A DNA stretch of 64,000 bases from Caldimonas mangrovi (GTDB taxonomy: Bacteria; Pseudomonadota; Gammaproteobacteria; Burkholderiales; Burkholderiaceae_C), in the NCBI RefSeq assembly GCF_023721835.1, contig NZ_JAMKFE010000022.1:1-64000 (forward strand), in the 5' to 3' direction. Both the position numbers and the translations under genes were made by a program. The notes below the pieces were generated by a model. That model did not search any database and had not been told where the DNA came from. It saw only the letters and a program-made list of their open reading frames with translations. Every line of letters begins with the position of its first letter. Position 1 is the stretch's first letter. Below are positions 1 through 8,123 of this stretch, piece by piece.

Positions 1-27
1 GGGGAGCCGTGCGTAAAGCCGCAGGCC

Positions 28-61
28 AGGAGTCTGGGGGGCTTCTGCCGCCCAGACTCCT
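28..61. repeat. Perfect 11-bp inverted repeat (hairpin)
   Basis: AGGAGTCTGGG at 28-38 is mirrored by CCCAGACTCCT at 51-61 around a 12-base loop. It lies about 100 bases beyond the 3' end of the leftward epimerase-like gene and could end its transcript, but neither strand carries a T-run, so a factor-independent terminator is not shown. Confidence 0.5.
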
Positions 62-163
62 AGGCGCAGCGCACAGGCGGGTGGGGCCACCCGGCGAGCA
101 CTGCAACGACGCATGCAGGGGTTTCTCGCCTGAACTTCTTCGACGAACTTGCGGGACAGCACA

Positions 164-1060
164 CTAGGGCCTCAACCCTTCGCGCACCGTCGGGTAGCGC
201 AGCTTCAGCTTCAGTTCGCGCTTCAGGCGCTCGTTGCTCAAGCGCCGCGACTCGCTCAAGAAGGACTGCTGCATCGGCGAGAGCTGCTGCGCCGCCTCGG
301 CCCGCGAAACGCGCGGCGGGCGCGGCAGGCCGCACACGTCGGCCGCCAGGTCGAAGTAGTCGCCCATCTTCAGTTCGGTGTCGTCGCTCGCGTGCACGAT
401 GCGCTGCGGCAGGCCACGCCACAGTGCGACGGCACAGGCCCGCGCCAGGTCGTCGGCATGGATGTGGTTGGTGTAGACATCGTCTTGCGGCGCCAGCACC
501 GGCGCACCGCGCAACAACCGCTCGCGCGGGTGCCCGCCAGGGCGGTCGACCGCATAGATGCCCGGGATGCGCAGCACGGTCACGCGCACGCCGAGCGCCC
601 GGCCGAACCAGCGGATGCGGTCCTCGGCGTCGACACGCCGCTGAGCACGGTCGGTGGCCGGACGCACGGGACGGGTTTCATCGAAAAGCTCGCCCTGCGC
701 GTCGCCGTACACGCCGGTCGTGCTGCCGTAGACCAGCGCGCGCACGCGGCCCTTGCGTGCCAGCGCCCGCAGCAGCGCCGCGGTCCGCGTGTCGACGCGC
801 CCGCTGGCCGGTGGTGGCGCGAGGTGCAGCACCGCGTCGGCCAGTGCGGCCAGCCGGCCCAGCGTGGACGCGTCGTCCAGGTTGCCCACCAGTGGCACGG
901 CGCCCAGGCCGCGCAGCGCGGCACAACGGTCCGGCTGGGACGTCAGCGCCAGCACGCGCCAGCGCGGCACCAGCAGGCGCAGCACGCGCTGGCCGACGTC
1001 GCCGCAACCGATGATCAACAGCCGTGGTCGGCGCAGGGGGAACGAGGGCAACAGAGGCAT
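164..1060 (-). CDS. NAD(P)-binding epimerase/dehydratase-type SDR protein
   Basis: A 298-residue cytoplasmic protein of the extended short-chain dehydrogenase/epimerase superfamily, similar in kind to YeeZ-type proteins. The nucleotide-binding loop GCGDVGQR sits near residues 14-21, followed by the usual beta-alpha-beta pattern, and STTGVYGD near the middle corresponds to the region around the SDR serine/tyrosine. The open frame continues far upstream to 2743, but that extension is out of character and the ATG at 1060 puts the Rossmann fold right at the N-terminus, as expected. It is transcribed away from the ferredoxin-reductase gene at 1166, so the two share a 105-base promoter region. Substrate is unknown. 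Confidence 0.8.
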   Translation of the reverse strand: MPLLPSFPLRRPRLLIIGCGDVGQRVLRLLVPRWRVLALTSQPDRCAALRGLGAVPLVGNLDDASTLGRLAALADAVLHLAPPPASGRVDTRTAALLRALARKGRVRALVYGSTTGVYGDAQGELFDETRPVRPATDRAQRRVDAEDRIRWFGRALGVRVTVLRIPGIYAVDRPGGHPRERLLRGAPVLAPQDDVYTNHIHADDLARACAVALWRGLPQRIVHASDDTELKMGDYFDLAADVCGLPRPPRVSRAEAAQQLSPMQQSFLSESRRLSNERLKRELKLKLRYPTVREGLRP

Positions 1061-1165
1061 GGCGAACGGCCGGCCCGGCGTCGGGCCTTTGCAACCGGGG
1101 CAAAATGTCGGGTTTCGCAGTGTATGAGCCGCGGCCAGGCCCGTGGTGCATGAGGAGACTCCCCG

Positions 1166-2197
1166 ATGACCTTCACCGTGACCGTGCAGCCCAGCGGCCA
1201 CACCTTCGAGGTGCAGCGCGACGAGACCGTGCTGGCCGCCGCGATCCGCCAAGGCGTGGGCCTGCCCTACGGTTGCAGGGACGGCGCCTGCGGCTCCTGC
1301 AAGAGCCGGCTGCTCGATGGCCGCGTGATCCACGGCGCGCACCAGGTGAAGGCGATGTCGCCGGCCGAGGAAGACGCCGGCTACACGCTGACGTGCTGCG
1401 CCACGCCGCAGAGCGACCTCGCTATCGAGTCGCGTGAAGTGGTGGGCGCGGGGCAGTTCCCCATCAAGAAGATGCCCTGCCGCGTGACGACGATCGAGAA
1501 GGTCGCACCCGACGTGGCCGTGCTGCGGCTGCAGCTGCCCGCCAACGACCAGCTGCAGTACCACGCCGGCCAGTACGTCGAATTCATTCTGCGCGACGGC
1601 GCCCGCCGCAGCTATTCGATGGCGAACGCACCCCACACGCAGGCCGACAAGCCGGGCATCGAACTGCACATCCGCCACATGCCGGGCGGCAAATTCACCG
1701 ATCATGTGTTCGGCGCGATGAAGGAAAAGGAGATCCTGCGGCTCGAGGGCCCGTTCGGTAGCTTCTTCCTGCGCGAAGACTCCGACAAGCCGCTGGTGCT
1801 GCTGGCGTCCGGCACCGGCTTCGCCCCGATCAAGGCGCTGATCGAGCACCTGCAGTTCAAGGGCATCACCCGCCCCGCGGTGCTCTACTGGGGCTGCCGC
1901 AGCCGTGCCGACCTGTACCTGCACAACTGGGCCGAACAGGCGGCCGCGAGCCTGCCCAACCTGCGCTACGTGCCGGTGCTGTCCGAGCCCAAGCCGGAAG
2001 ACGCCTGGACCGGCCGCACCGGCTTCGTCCACCAGGCGGTGATGCAGGACCTGCCCGACCTCTCCGGCCACCAGGTCTATGCCTGCGGGGCGCCAGTGAT
2101 GGTGGAGTCGGCCCAGCGCGATTTCGTTGCGCATGCTGGGTTGCCCGGTGAAGAGTTCTACGCGGATTCGTTCACCAGCGAAGCGGACAAGCACTGA
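1166..2197 (+). CDS. Ferredoxin-type flavin reductase (CDP-6-deoxy-glucoseen reductase-like)
   Basis: A 343-residue electron-transfer protein. The N-terminal 90 residues are a plant-type [2Fe-2S] ferredoxin with Cys37, Cys42, Cys45 and a fourth Cys at 77 or 78. Then follow an FAD-binding ferredoxin-reductase barrel (RSYSMAN) and a NAD(P)-binding domain (GTGFAP). Proteins with this layout pass electrons from NAD(P)H to an iron-sulfur acceptor; the family name comes from AscD/E3 of deoxysugar synthesis. No deoxysugar genes lie nearby, so a general reductase role is more likely. The ATG at 1166 has GAGGAG about nine bases upstream. The gene is followed by 450 bases of non-coding DNA containing two structured repeats. 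Confidence 0.88.
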   Translation: MTFTVTVQPSGHTFEVQRDETVLAAAIRQGVGLPYGCRDGACGSCKSRLLDGRVIHGAHQVKAMSPAEEDAGYTLTCCATPQSDLAIESREVVGAGQFPIKKMPCRVTTIEKVAPDVAVLRLQLPANDQLQYHAGQYVEFILRDGARRSYSMANAPHTQADKPGIELHIRHMPGGKFTDHVFGAMKEKEILRLEGPFGSFFLREDSDKPLVLLASGTGFAPIKALIEHLQFKGITRPAVLYWGCRSRADLYLHNWAEQAAASLPNLRYVPVLSEPKPEDAWTGRTGFVHQAVMQDLPDLSGHQVYACGAPVMVESAQRDFVAHAGLPGEEFYADSFTSEADKH

Positions 2198-2232
2198 CGC
2201 GGAGGAGCATTTCCCCAACCCGTGGTCGCGCG

Positions 2233-2336
2233 TGACGAGGGCGCGGGGTGGCCGACTCCGCTCATGTCCCCCGCCCCGGACTACGTCCGGTCCTCCTCCT
2301 TTACTTCGCTGCGTCGGCCACCCCGCACCCTCGTCA
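2233..2336. repeat. 104-bp structured palindromic element, copy 1
   Basis: Outer arms of 24 bases (2233-2256 and 2313-2336) pair with one mismatch. Between them a 56-base core carries a conserved 18-mer at 2257-2274, a small inner palindrome (CCGGACTACGTCCGG, 2276-2290) and a second conserved 18-mer at 2293-2310. Copy 2 has the same total length and the same two 18-mers in opposite orientation, but its outer and inner stems have different sequences that still pair. No open frame in this gap looks like a gene. Confidence 0.85.
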
Positions 2337-2378
2337 TGGCCGCTTCTGTGACCTGCCCGGAATGTCAGGGCGGTGCCA

Positions 2379-2482
2379 GATCGGGCCGGCGGGGTGCTCT
2401 GCGTAGCGAAGTAAAGGAGGAGCGGCGGGCGCAGCCCGTCGCGGGGGACATGAGCGGAGCAGAGCACCCCGCCGGCCCGATC
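2379..2482. repeat. 104-bp structured palindromic element, copy 2 (inverted)
   Basis: The 24-base arms 2379-2402 and 2459-2482 pair perfectly. The core, read on the minus strand, matches the two 18-mers of copy 1 exactly, while the inner stem (CGGGC/GCCCG type) and the outer arms differ from copy 1. The minus-strand 18-mers are pyrimidine-rich; the plus strand reads AAAGGAGGAG within one of them. Together the two copies fill most of the 454-base gap between the flavin reductase and the Bug-type gene. Confidence 0.85.
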
Positions 2483-2651
2483 CCACACCAATGTCGGCGA
2501 GAGAGTGCCTTTGCATCGCACAGAACCCGGCACCACTCGCCAGCGCCTGCGCGCGGTGTTCGCGCACATGTGGCGCCTCGACCGCCGAGGAGCGCCATAC
2601 TGGTGCCTCCTTTTCGCTTTTGACGGGCGCGCCGGCGCCCCCGCTGTCCCC

Positions 2652-3629
2652 ATGAACCGACGACTCTGGCTGCAAGCGCACGCCGCCCTCGGCTGCGCGC
2701 TTTCCTTCCCCTCGCTGCTCCAGGCGCAGACGCGCACCGTCAAGCTGGTGGTGCCCTACCCGGCCGGCGGGCCGCTCGATGCGATCGCGCGCGTGCTGGC
2801 CGACAAGGCCAAGGACGCGCTGGGCAACGTGATCGTCGAGAACCGGGCTGGCGCCGGCGGCAACCTCGGGGCCGACCACGTGGCGAAGGCGGCAGCGGAC
2901 GGCAACACCATCGTGATGGGCGCCGTCGCGACGCATGCGATCAACCCGTGGCTCTATGCCCGCGTTCCCTACGACCCGATTCGCGACTTCGCACCGATCA
3001 CGCTGGTCGCACGCGTGCCGAACGTGCTGGTGATGAACAGCGAGGCCGCGTCGCGACTGGGCATCGGCTCGGTGAAGGATCTCGTCGCCTATGCGCGGCA
3101 GAACCCCGGCCGCCTGAACTACGGCTCGGGCGGCAACGGCAGCGCCGGACACCTGGCCGGCGAGATGTTCAAGAAGCAGGCCGGCATCAGCATGGTCCAC
3201 ATTCCCTACGCGGGCGGTGCCCCGGCGCAACTGGGCCTGCTCGCGGGCCAGGTCGACCTGAACTTCGACAACCTCGCGACCGCGTCCGCCAACATCCGCT
3301 CCGGCAAGCTCAAGGCGTTGGCGGTGACCACGTTGCAGCGCTCCAGCGCCATGCCTGAGCTGCCGACCATCGCCGAGTCGGGTCTGCCCGGCTTCGCGGT
3401 CGACACCTGGTTCGGCCTGTTCGCGCCCGCCCAGACCCCCGCCGACGTGGTGGCGCGGCTGAACGACGCCTTCGTCGCGGCACTCAACGACGCAACCGTC
3501 AAGGCCCGCTTCGCAAATTTCATGGCCGAGCCGGCGCCGACCACGCCGCAGCAGTTCGGGGACTTCGTGAAGGCCGAACTGGCCAAGTACGAGCAGGTCG
3601 TGAAGGCCAGCGGCGCCCGCATCGAATGA
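2652..3629 (+). CDS. Tripartite tricarboxylate transporter (Bug family) substrate-binding protein
   Basis: A 325-residue periplasmic binding protein of the Bug/TctC family. The N-terminus has a signal peptide ending near the AQA of LLQAQT, then the family hallmark VVPYPAGGPLDAIARV. These proteins bind carboxylates and other small polar ligands, and Burkholderiales carry many orphan copies. No TctA/TctB membrane partners are encoded nearby, so it is an orphan. The start at 2652 is chosen because it begins the signal peptide; the frame is open back to 2505 but that extension overlaps repeat-flanking DNA. Ligand cannot be read from the sequence. Confidence 0.9.
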   Translation: MNRRLWLQAHAALGCALSFPSLLQAQTRTVKLVVPYPAGGPLDAIARVLADKAKDALGNVIVENRAGAGGNLGADHVAKAAADGNTIVMGAVATHAINPWLYARVPYDPIRDFAPITLVARVPNVLVMNSEAASRLGIGSVKDLVAYARQNPGRLNYGSGGNGSAGHLAGEMFKKQAGISMVHIPYAGGAPAQLGLLAGQVDLNFDNLATASANIRSGKLKALAVTTLQRSSAMPELPTIAESGLPGFAVDTWFGLFAPAQTPADVVARLNDAFVAALNDATVKARFANFMAEPAPTTPQQFGDFVKAELAKYEQVVKASGARIE

Positions 3630-3670
3630 CGCGGCGCGCCGCGTTTTCACGACACCCCGCAAAGGAATGT

Positions 3671-3700
3671 TTGACGCGACACGGCAAGCTCGCGTAGTCT
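3671..3700 (+). promoter_or_regulatory. Candidate sigma-70 promoter of the arginine leader
   Basis: TTGACG (3671-3676) and TAGTCT (3695-3700) are separated by 18 bases. Transcription would begin about 3707-3708, i.e. at or one base before the ATG of the leader peptide, making that message leaderless. No Shine-Dalgarno sequence precedes the leader ATG, which agrees. Inferred from consensus only. Confidence 0.5.
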
Positions 3701-3707
3701 TCAGCCC

Positions 3708-3770
3708 ATGTTGACGCAGCTCCTGCTCACCGCCAAGCATTGGAATCGACGTACTCGACGACGACGTTGA
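3708..3770 (+). CDS. Arginine-rich leader peptide (20 aa)
   Basis: A 20-codon open frame encodes MLTQLLLTAKHWNRRTRRRR. Six of the last seven residues are arginine (codons CGA CGT ACT CGA CGA CGA CGT, then TGA), four of the six being CGA, usually a rare codon in GC-rich proteobacteria. It lies between a promoter-like sequence and a strong terminator hairpin and 117 bases before an acetylornithine aminotransferase-type gene. The Arg codons overlap a possible 7-bp hairpin (TCGACGT near 3746 pairing with ACGTTGA near 3764-3770, one G-U pair). This is the standard layout of a ribosome-mediated attenuator sensing charged tRNA-Arg. The function is inference; the frame and codons are directly visible. 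Confidence 0.7.
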   Translation: MLTQLLLTAKHWNRRTRRRR

Positions 3771-3811
3771 GGGCTCGTTCCTGCTCGGCTCCGCAAGGAG
3801 ACCCCCTTCCC

Positions 3812-3845
3812 AGGCCACGAGTTACCCCTCGTGGCCTTTTTCTTT
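3812..3845 (+). terminator. Factor-independent terminator / attenuator hairpin
   Basis: GGCCACGAG (3813-3821) pairs perfectly with CTCGTGGCC (3828-3836) across a 6-base loop and is followed by TTTTTCTTT. It sits inside the leader of the aminotransferase gene, 43 bases after the leader-peptide stop, so it must be read through or prevented for the gene to be expressed. Confidence 0.88.
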
Positions 3846-3886
3846 GCCTGCGCCATCCGTGCAGGTCCCACGTCAGCGAGGACACC

Positions 3887-5101
<1,215 letters not shown>

Positions 5102-5104
5102 GCC

Positions 5105-6301
5105 TCACAGCTCCTTGCGGCGGATGAAGCTGGAGCGCTTGGCGTCGTCCGGGTAGTGGAACTGGATCTCGCCGCGGCGCCACACGCCGAGCCAGATCAT
5201 GTTGCGCGAGAAAGCGTCGTGGTCGCTCGCCGAGAACGGCTTCTCGTGCGTCGTCACGACGCCGGCGTAGGGGCGCTCCAGGTTCTCGAGCGCCTGCTTC
5301 AAGGCGTCGCCCGAGGTCTCGCCGTTGGTCTGGAACATCACGCGCAGCATCAGGTGCACGGCGTCGTAGGTCTGCGCGGCGGCCATCAGCGAGCCGAGGG
5401 GCTGGTTGCCAGCATGACGCTTCAGCCGCGCAATGAAAGACATGCGGCGTTCGTTGGAGATGTCCGGGATGATGGTCTGTACCATCATCGCCCCCTCGGC
5501 ACCCGCGCCGCCGGTGTCCGGCACGGTGCGGAAGGACAGCGGCCATGGCCCGTAGAACGCGGCGCCGAACTGCGTTGCGGCGCGTGCCCGCGCCATCACC
5601 GCTAGTTCGGGGCCGACCGTGTAGCCGATCACCGCCTGGGCGCCGGCAGCCTTCGCGGCCTGCATCGCCTGCGTCAGGTCCTTCACGCCGAGATCGAAGC
5701 GAGCCACATGCACCGGCTTCAGCTTGTGCTCGGCGAGAAAGCGCTCGACGTCCTTCAGGCCGCCTTCACCGTAGCCCGTGTTGTCCGCGAACACCGCCAC
5801 CCGTGTGTAGCCGCGCTTGACGATGTCGTCGACCAGAAAGTCGGCCTGCAGCGTGTCGCGCGCCGACATGCGGAAGACATAACTTTGCGCTGCCGGGTAT
5901 TGAGCCGTGACCGCGGAGCCGGTCGCCACCGGCACCACGAGCAGGTGCTTGTGGTCCTGGAACACGCTCAAGGCCTTCAGTGCGACGCCCGTGTTGCAAA
6001 AGGCGATGGTGAAATCGACCTTCTCGTTGAGCACCAGGTCCTCGGCCACCTTGCGGCCTTCGTCCGGCACCGCCTTGTCGTCGCGCTGCACCAGCTCGAT
6101 CGGCCGGCCCAGGTAGCCGCCCACTTCGTTGATCTCCTTGGTCGCCAGTTCCGCGCCCAGCCGGGCGCTGTTGCCAAAGTCGGCCGAGCCCCCGCTGAGC
6201 GGGCAGATGAAGCCGATGCGTACCGGCTTGGCGCTCTGGGCGACGACCGGAAGCGCGGCAAAGGCGAACGAAAGCGCAACGAGGGCGCGGCGGTACTGCA
6301 T
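5105..6301 (-). CDS. Branched-chain amino-acid-type ABC transporter binding protein (LivK-like)
   Basis: A 398-residue periplasmic binding protein of the Leu/Ile/Val-binding (type I) family. A signal peptide with cleavage near VVAQSAKP is followed by the family start VRIGFICPLSGGSADFG, and the alternating two-lobe fold is evident through FAFCNTGVALKAL-type segments. The ATG at 6301 follows AGGAGA about eight bases upstream. No permease or ATPase adjoins it; a complete livHMGF set without a binding protein lies 17 kb away at 23.6-27.2 kb, so this could be its partner or serve another system. Members also bind aromatic acids and amides, so the ligand is open. Confidence 0.88.
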   Translation of the reverse strand: MQYRRALVALSFAFAALPVVAQSAKPVRIGFICPLSGGSADFGNSARLGAELATKEINEVGGYLGRPIELVQRDDKAVPDEGRKVAEDLVLNEKVDFTIAFCNTGVALKALSVFQDHKHLLVVPVATGSAVTAQYPAAQSYVFRMSARDTLQADFLVDDIVKRGYTRVAVFADNTGYGEGGLKDVERFLAEHKLKPVHVARFDLGVKDLTQAMQAAKAAGAQAVIGYTVGPELAVMARARAATQFGAAFYGPWPLSFRTVPDTGGAGAEGAMMVQTIIPDISNERRMSFIARLKRHAGNQPLGSLMAAAQTYDAVHLMLRVMFQTNGETSGDALKQALENLERPYAGVVTTHEKPFSASDHDAFSRNMIWLGVWRRGEIQFHYPDDAKRSSFIRRKEL

Positions 6302-6485
6302 GAGATTCTCCTGACTGCATCGGGGGACCGGCGCGAGACTGCCGCATCGCGCAGTGCTCCCGGATCGGGACCAACCCTGCGTCGAAGGCCGATTGCGACA
6401 TGCTTCACAAACCGCTGCTGCGGGCCGGCTGAACACCGGCTGAGAATCGGCAGGAAAGACGTCGAGCGACGTGCTCAAAACGCCT

Positions 6486-7211
6486 TCACGGCGGGAATGC
6501 CACGGCCGGAGGGGCGAGGCTTTCGTCGACGCGCCACAGTTGAGCCGGCTCTGTCGGCATGCCCTCGCCCGCTGCACGTAGGGCCGCCGTTTCGCCAAGC
6601 ATCACGCTCAGGGTCAACGCCGCTGATTGCCACACGTGGGCGTTCGCGCTGCCCGGCTCGCTCGGCGACACGCGCAACCGTTGCAGCACGGCCGGCGAGA
6701 CGGCCCCGCCACGCTGCTTGACCCGAGCTTCCTTCAGCGTCCAAGCGATGTAGAACACGCGCTCGAGACCGTCCCGTTCGATCCGCTGTGTCAGCCCACG
6801 GCGCTCGGCCGGCGTCAGCACAAGAGCAGACAGCCCCTCCAGGCGATCGCGCGCGCGATGCGCCTCGATATCAAGCCCGATCGGCTGCGGCCCGCATGCC
6901 ACCGCGACCCAGTCGCCGCTGTGCGCAATCGCGACCGATGGCCACGGCCCGCAGACAGCGGCGGACAATACGCATGGGGGACCATCGGGTACGCACGACA
7001 CGGTCCATTCCGATGCTGCGCCACCGCACGACTCGGCCAGCAGCTCCCGCAGCAACCAGCGCCCGGAAAGGAAATGGCCGCGTCTGCGCGGGGCCCGGAT
7101 GGCAGCGAGACGCGTACGTTCTTCGCTGCCCAGCCAGTTCAGTCCGTGTTCATCCACCCGCCTCAGGCATTCGCGGACGGCTTCGACCCGGACTTGAACC
7201 GGCTGTGTCAA
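6486..7211 (-). CDS. 4'-phosphopantetheinyl transferase of the APE cluster
   Basis: A 241-residue Sfp-type phosphopantetheinyl transferase. GLDIEAHRARD carries the first magnesium ligand Asp and WTLKEARVK carries the conserved Trp/Lys-Glu motif. It converts apo acyl carrier proteins to the holo form using coenzyme A, so it should activate the two carrier proteins at 21.2-21.7 kb. The frame opens with TTG two bases from the end of the preceding gene's stop; there is no better ATG, although a GTG at codon 19 is possible. It is the last gene of the leftward pigment operon. Confidence 0.85.
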   Translation of the reverse strand: MTQPVQVRVEAVRECLRRVDEHGLNWLGSEERTRLAAIRAPRRRGHFLSGRWLLRELLAESCGGAASEWTVSCVPDGPPCVLSAAVCGPWPSVAIAHSGDWVAVACGPQPIGLDIEAHRARDRLEGLSALVLTPAERRGLTQRIERDGLERVFYIAWTLKEARVKQRGGAVSPAVLQRLRVSPSEPGSANAHVWQSAALTLSVMLGETAALRAAGEGMPTEPAQLWRVDESLAPPAVAFPP

Positions 7212-7212
7212 C

Positions 7213-7659
7213 TCACTTCTCGCCGACCTTGGCGTAGGTGCCTTTGAGCGTGACGCCGATCACCACGGCACCGGCATGGCACTCGTACTCGGTCGCGCTT
7301 TCGAAGACGTTCTTCTTGTGATAGCTGACGATGTCGACCACGGCATTGGCGCCCTTCTGCTTCGCTTTCTCCTGGAAAGCGATCAACGCCGACAATGCTG
7401 CCCACTTGCACCCTTGTTCGTCGGCCTTGCCCACGCCGTTGGTCTTGCGGTTCGACACATCGTGGCCTTTGCGTTCGATCACTTTCGGGGTTTTCTGGCC
7501 CGCCAGGAAGAACTTGACGGAGCCGTCGAGCTTCTCCTTTGCTTCCGGCATTTCGAGCACATCCGCCAACGGCAGCTTGTATTCGGTGTCGCGGGCGTAG
7601 GCCGGCGCGGCCAGGCCACACGCGGCGGCCAAGAAGGTCAGAGTCAGAAAACGACGCAT
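7213..7659 (-). CDS. Secreted protein of unknown function, APE cluster
   Basis: A 148-residue protein with a clear signal peptide (cleavage near PAYARDT). The mature part has three cysteines, in GCKWAAL, YEC and a general alpha/beta pattern with GANAVVDIVSYHKK in the middle, which recalls the small YbjQ/heavy-metal-binding-like fold. Homologues inside aryl polyene clusters are often labelled 'excinuclease ATPase subunit', a name this sequence gives no reason to accept: there is no Walker motif. It sits between another secreted unknown and the phosphopantetheinyl transferase. A role in handling the pigment outside the inner membrane is a guess. Confidence 0.75.
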   Translation of the reverse strand: MRRFLTLTFLAAACGLAAPAYARDTEYKLPLADVLEMPEAKEKLDGSVKFFLAGQKTPKVIERKGHDVSNRKTNGVGKADEQGCKWAALSALIAFQEKAKQKGANAVVDIVSYHKKNVFESATEYECHAGAVVIGVTLKGTYAKVGEK

Positions 7660-7671
7660 GGTGGATCCTCT

Positions 7672-8091
7672 CTATTTTTGCTCGGCAACGACCTTGGCAA
7701 TCTGGCTGCGGAGCTGAGTGAGCCAGTTGTTGTAGGCCGGATGGATTTTCACGCCTTCAGGCGCGTCCTCGTAGCCCAGGCCGAAGCTGGACACGTACTT
7801 GAATTCGTAGCTCTGAGCGTCGTAGAGCACGTCGATCACGGCCTGGTGTCGGCCTTGCTTGTCGTACTTGAGCGCCAGGGTGCCGGGATTGTCGGTCAAG
7901 ATGACCCAGCCTTTCTGTTGCGCCGCATACGAGATCGCCATGCGGGCATCTTCCACCGTCGCGCCGCGAGTGTCGCTGTGGACGATCTGGACGCGCCCTG
8001 CATCCTGGATCGGCACAGGATCACGGACCGCGTGCACGGCGGTCGGGCTGACCACGAGTACCGTCAGGGCAAGTGTGAACGCACGAATCAC
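7672..8091 (-). CDS. Secreted protein of unknown function, APE cluster
   Basis: A 139-residue protein. The GTG at 8091 is chosen because GGAGGG lies seven bases upstream and because it starts a signal peptide directly (cleavage near AVHAVRD); the frame runs back to a TTG at 8127, which overlaps the stop of the ketosynthase gene. The mature protein contains YAAQQKGWVI and an ALKYDKQGRHQAVIDVLYD stretch, giving an alternating strand pattern without any catalytic signature I recognise. Co-transcription with the ketosynthase and the next secreted protein suggests an envelope role in pigment assembly or placement. Confidence 0.72.
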   Translation of the reverse strand: MIRAFTLALTVLVVSPTAVHAVRDPVPIQDAGRVQIVHSDTRGATVEDARMAISYAAQQKGWVILTDNPGTLALKYDKQGRHQAVIDVLYDAQSYEFKYVSSFGLGYEDAPEGVKIHPAYNNWLTQLRSQIAKVVAEQK

Positions 8092-8123
8092 GAGACCCTC
8101 CGTCGATACAGATGCAAGCGGGA

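Noticed and set aside
28-61. Hairpin at the left edge as a factor-independent terminator
   Set aside because: Strong stem but no T-run on either strand; kept as an inverted repeat.
1166-2197. Enzyme of 3,6-dideoxysugar synthesis
   Set aside because: The domain layout fits AscD-type reductases, but no dehydratase or aminotransferase of such a pathway is present.
164-2743. One very long minus-strand open frame across the epimerase, the flavin reductase and the repeats
   Set aside because: Only its last 299 codons (to 1060) have protein-like content; the rest is antisense to a clear ferredoxin-reductase gene or crosses the palindromes.
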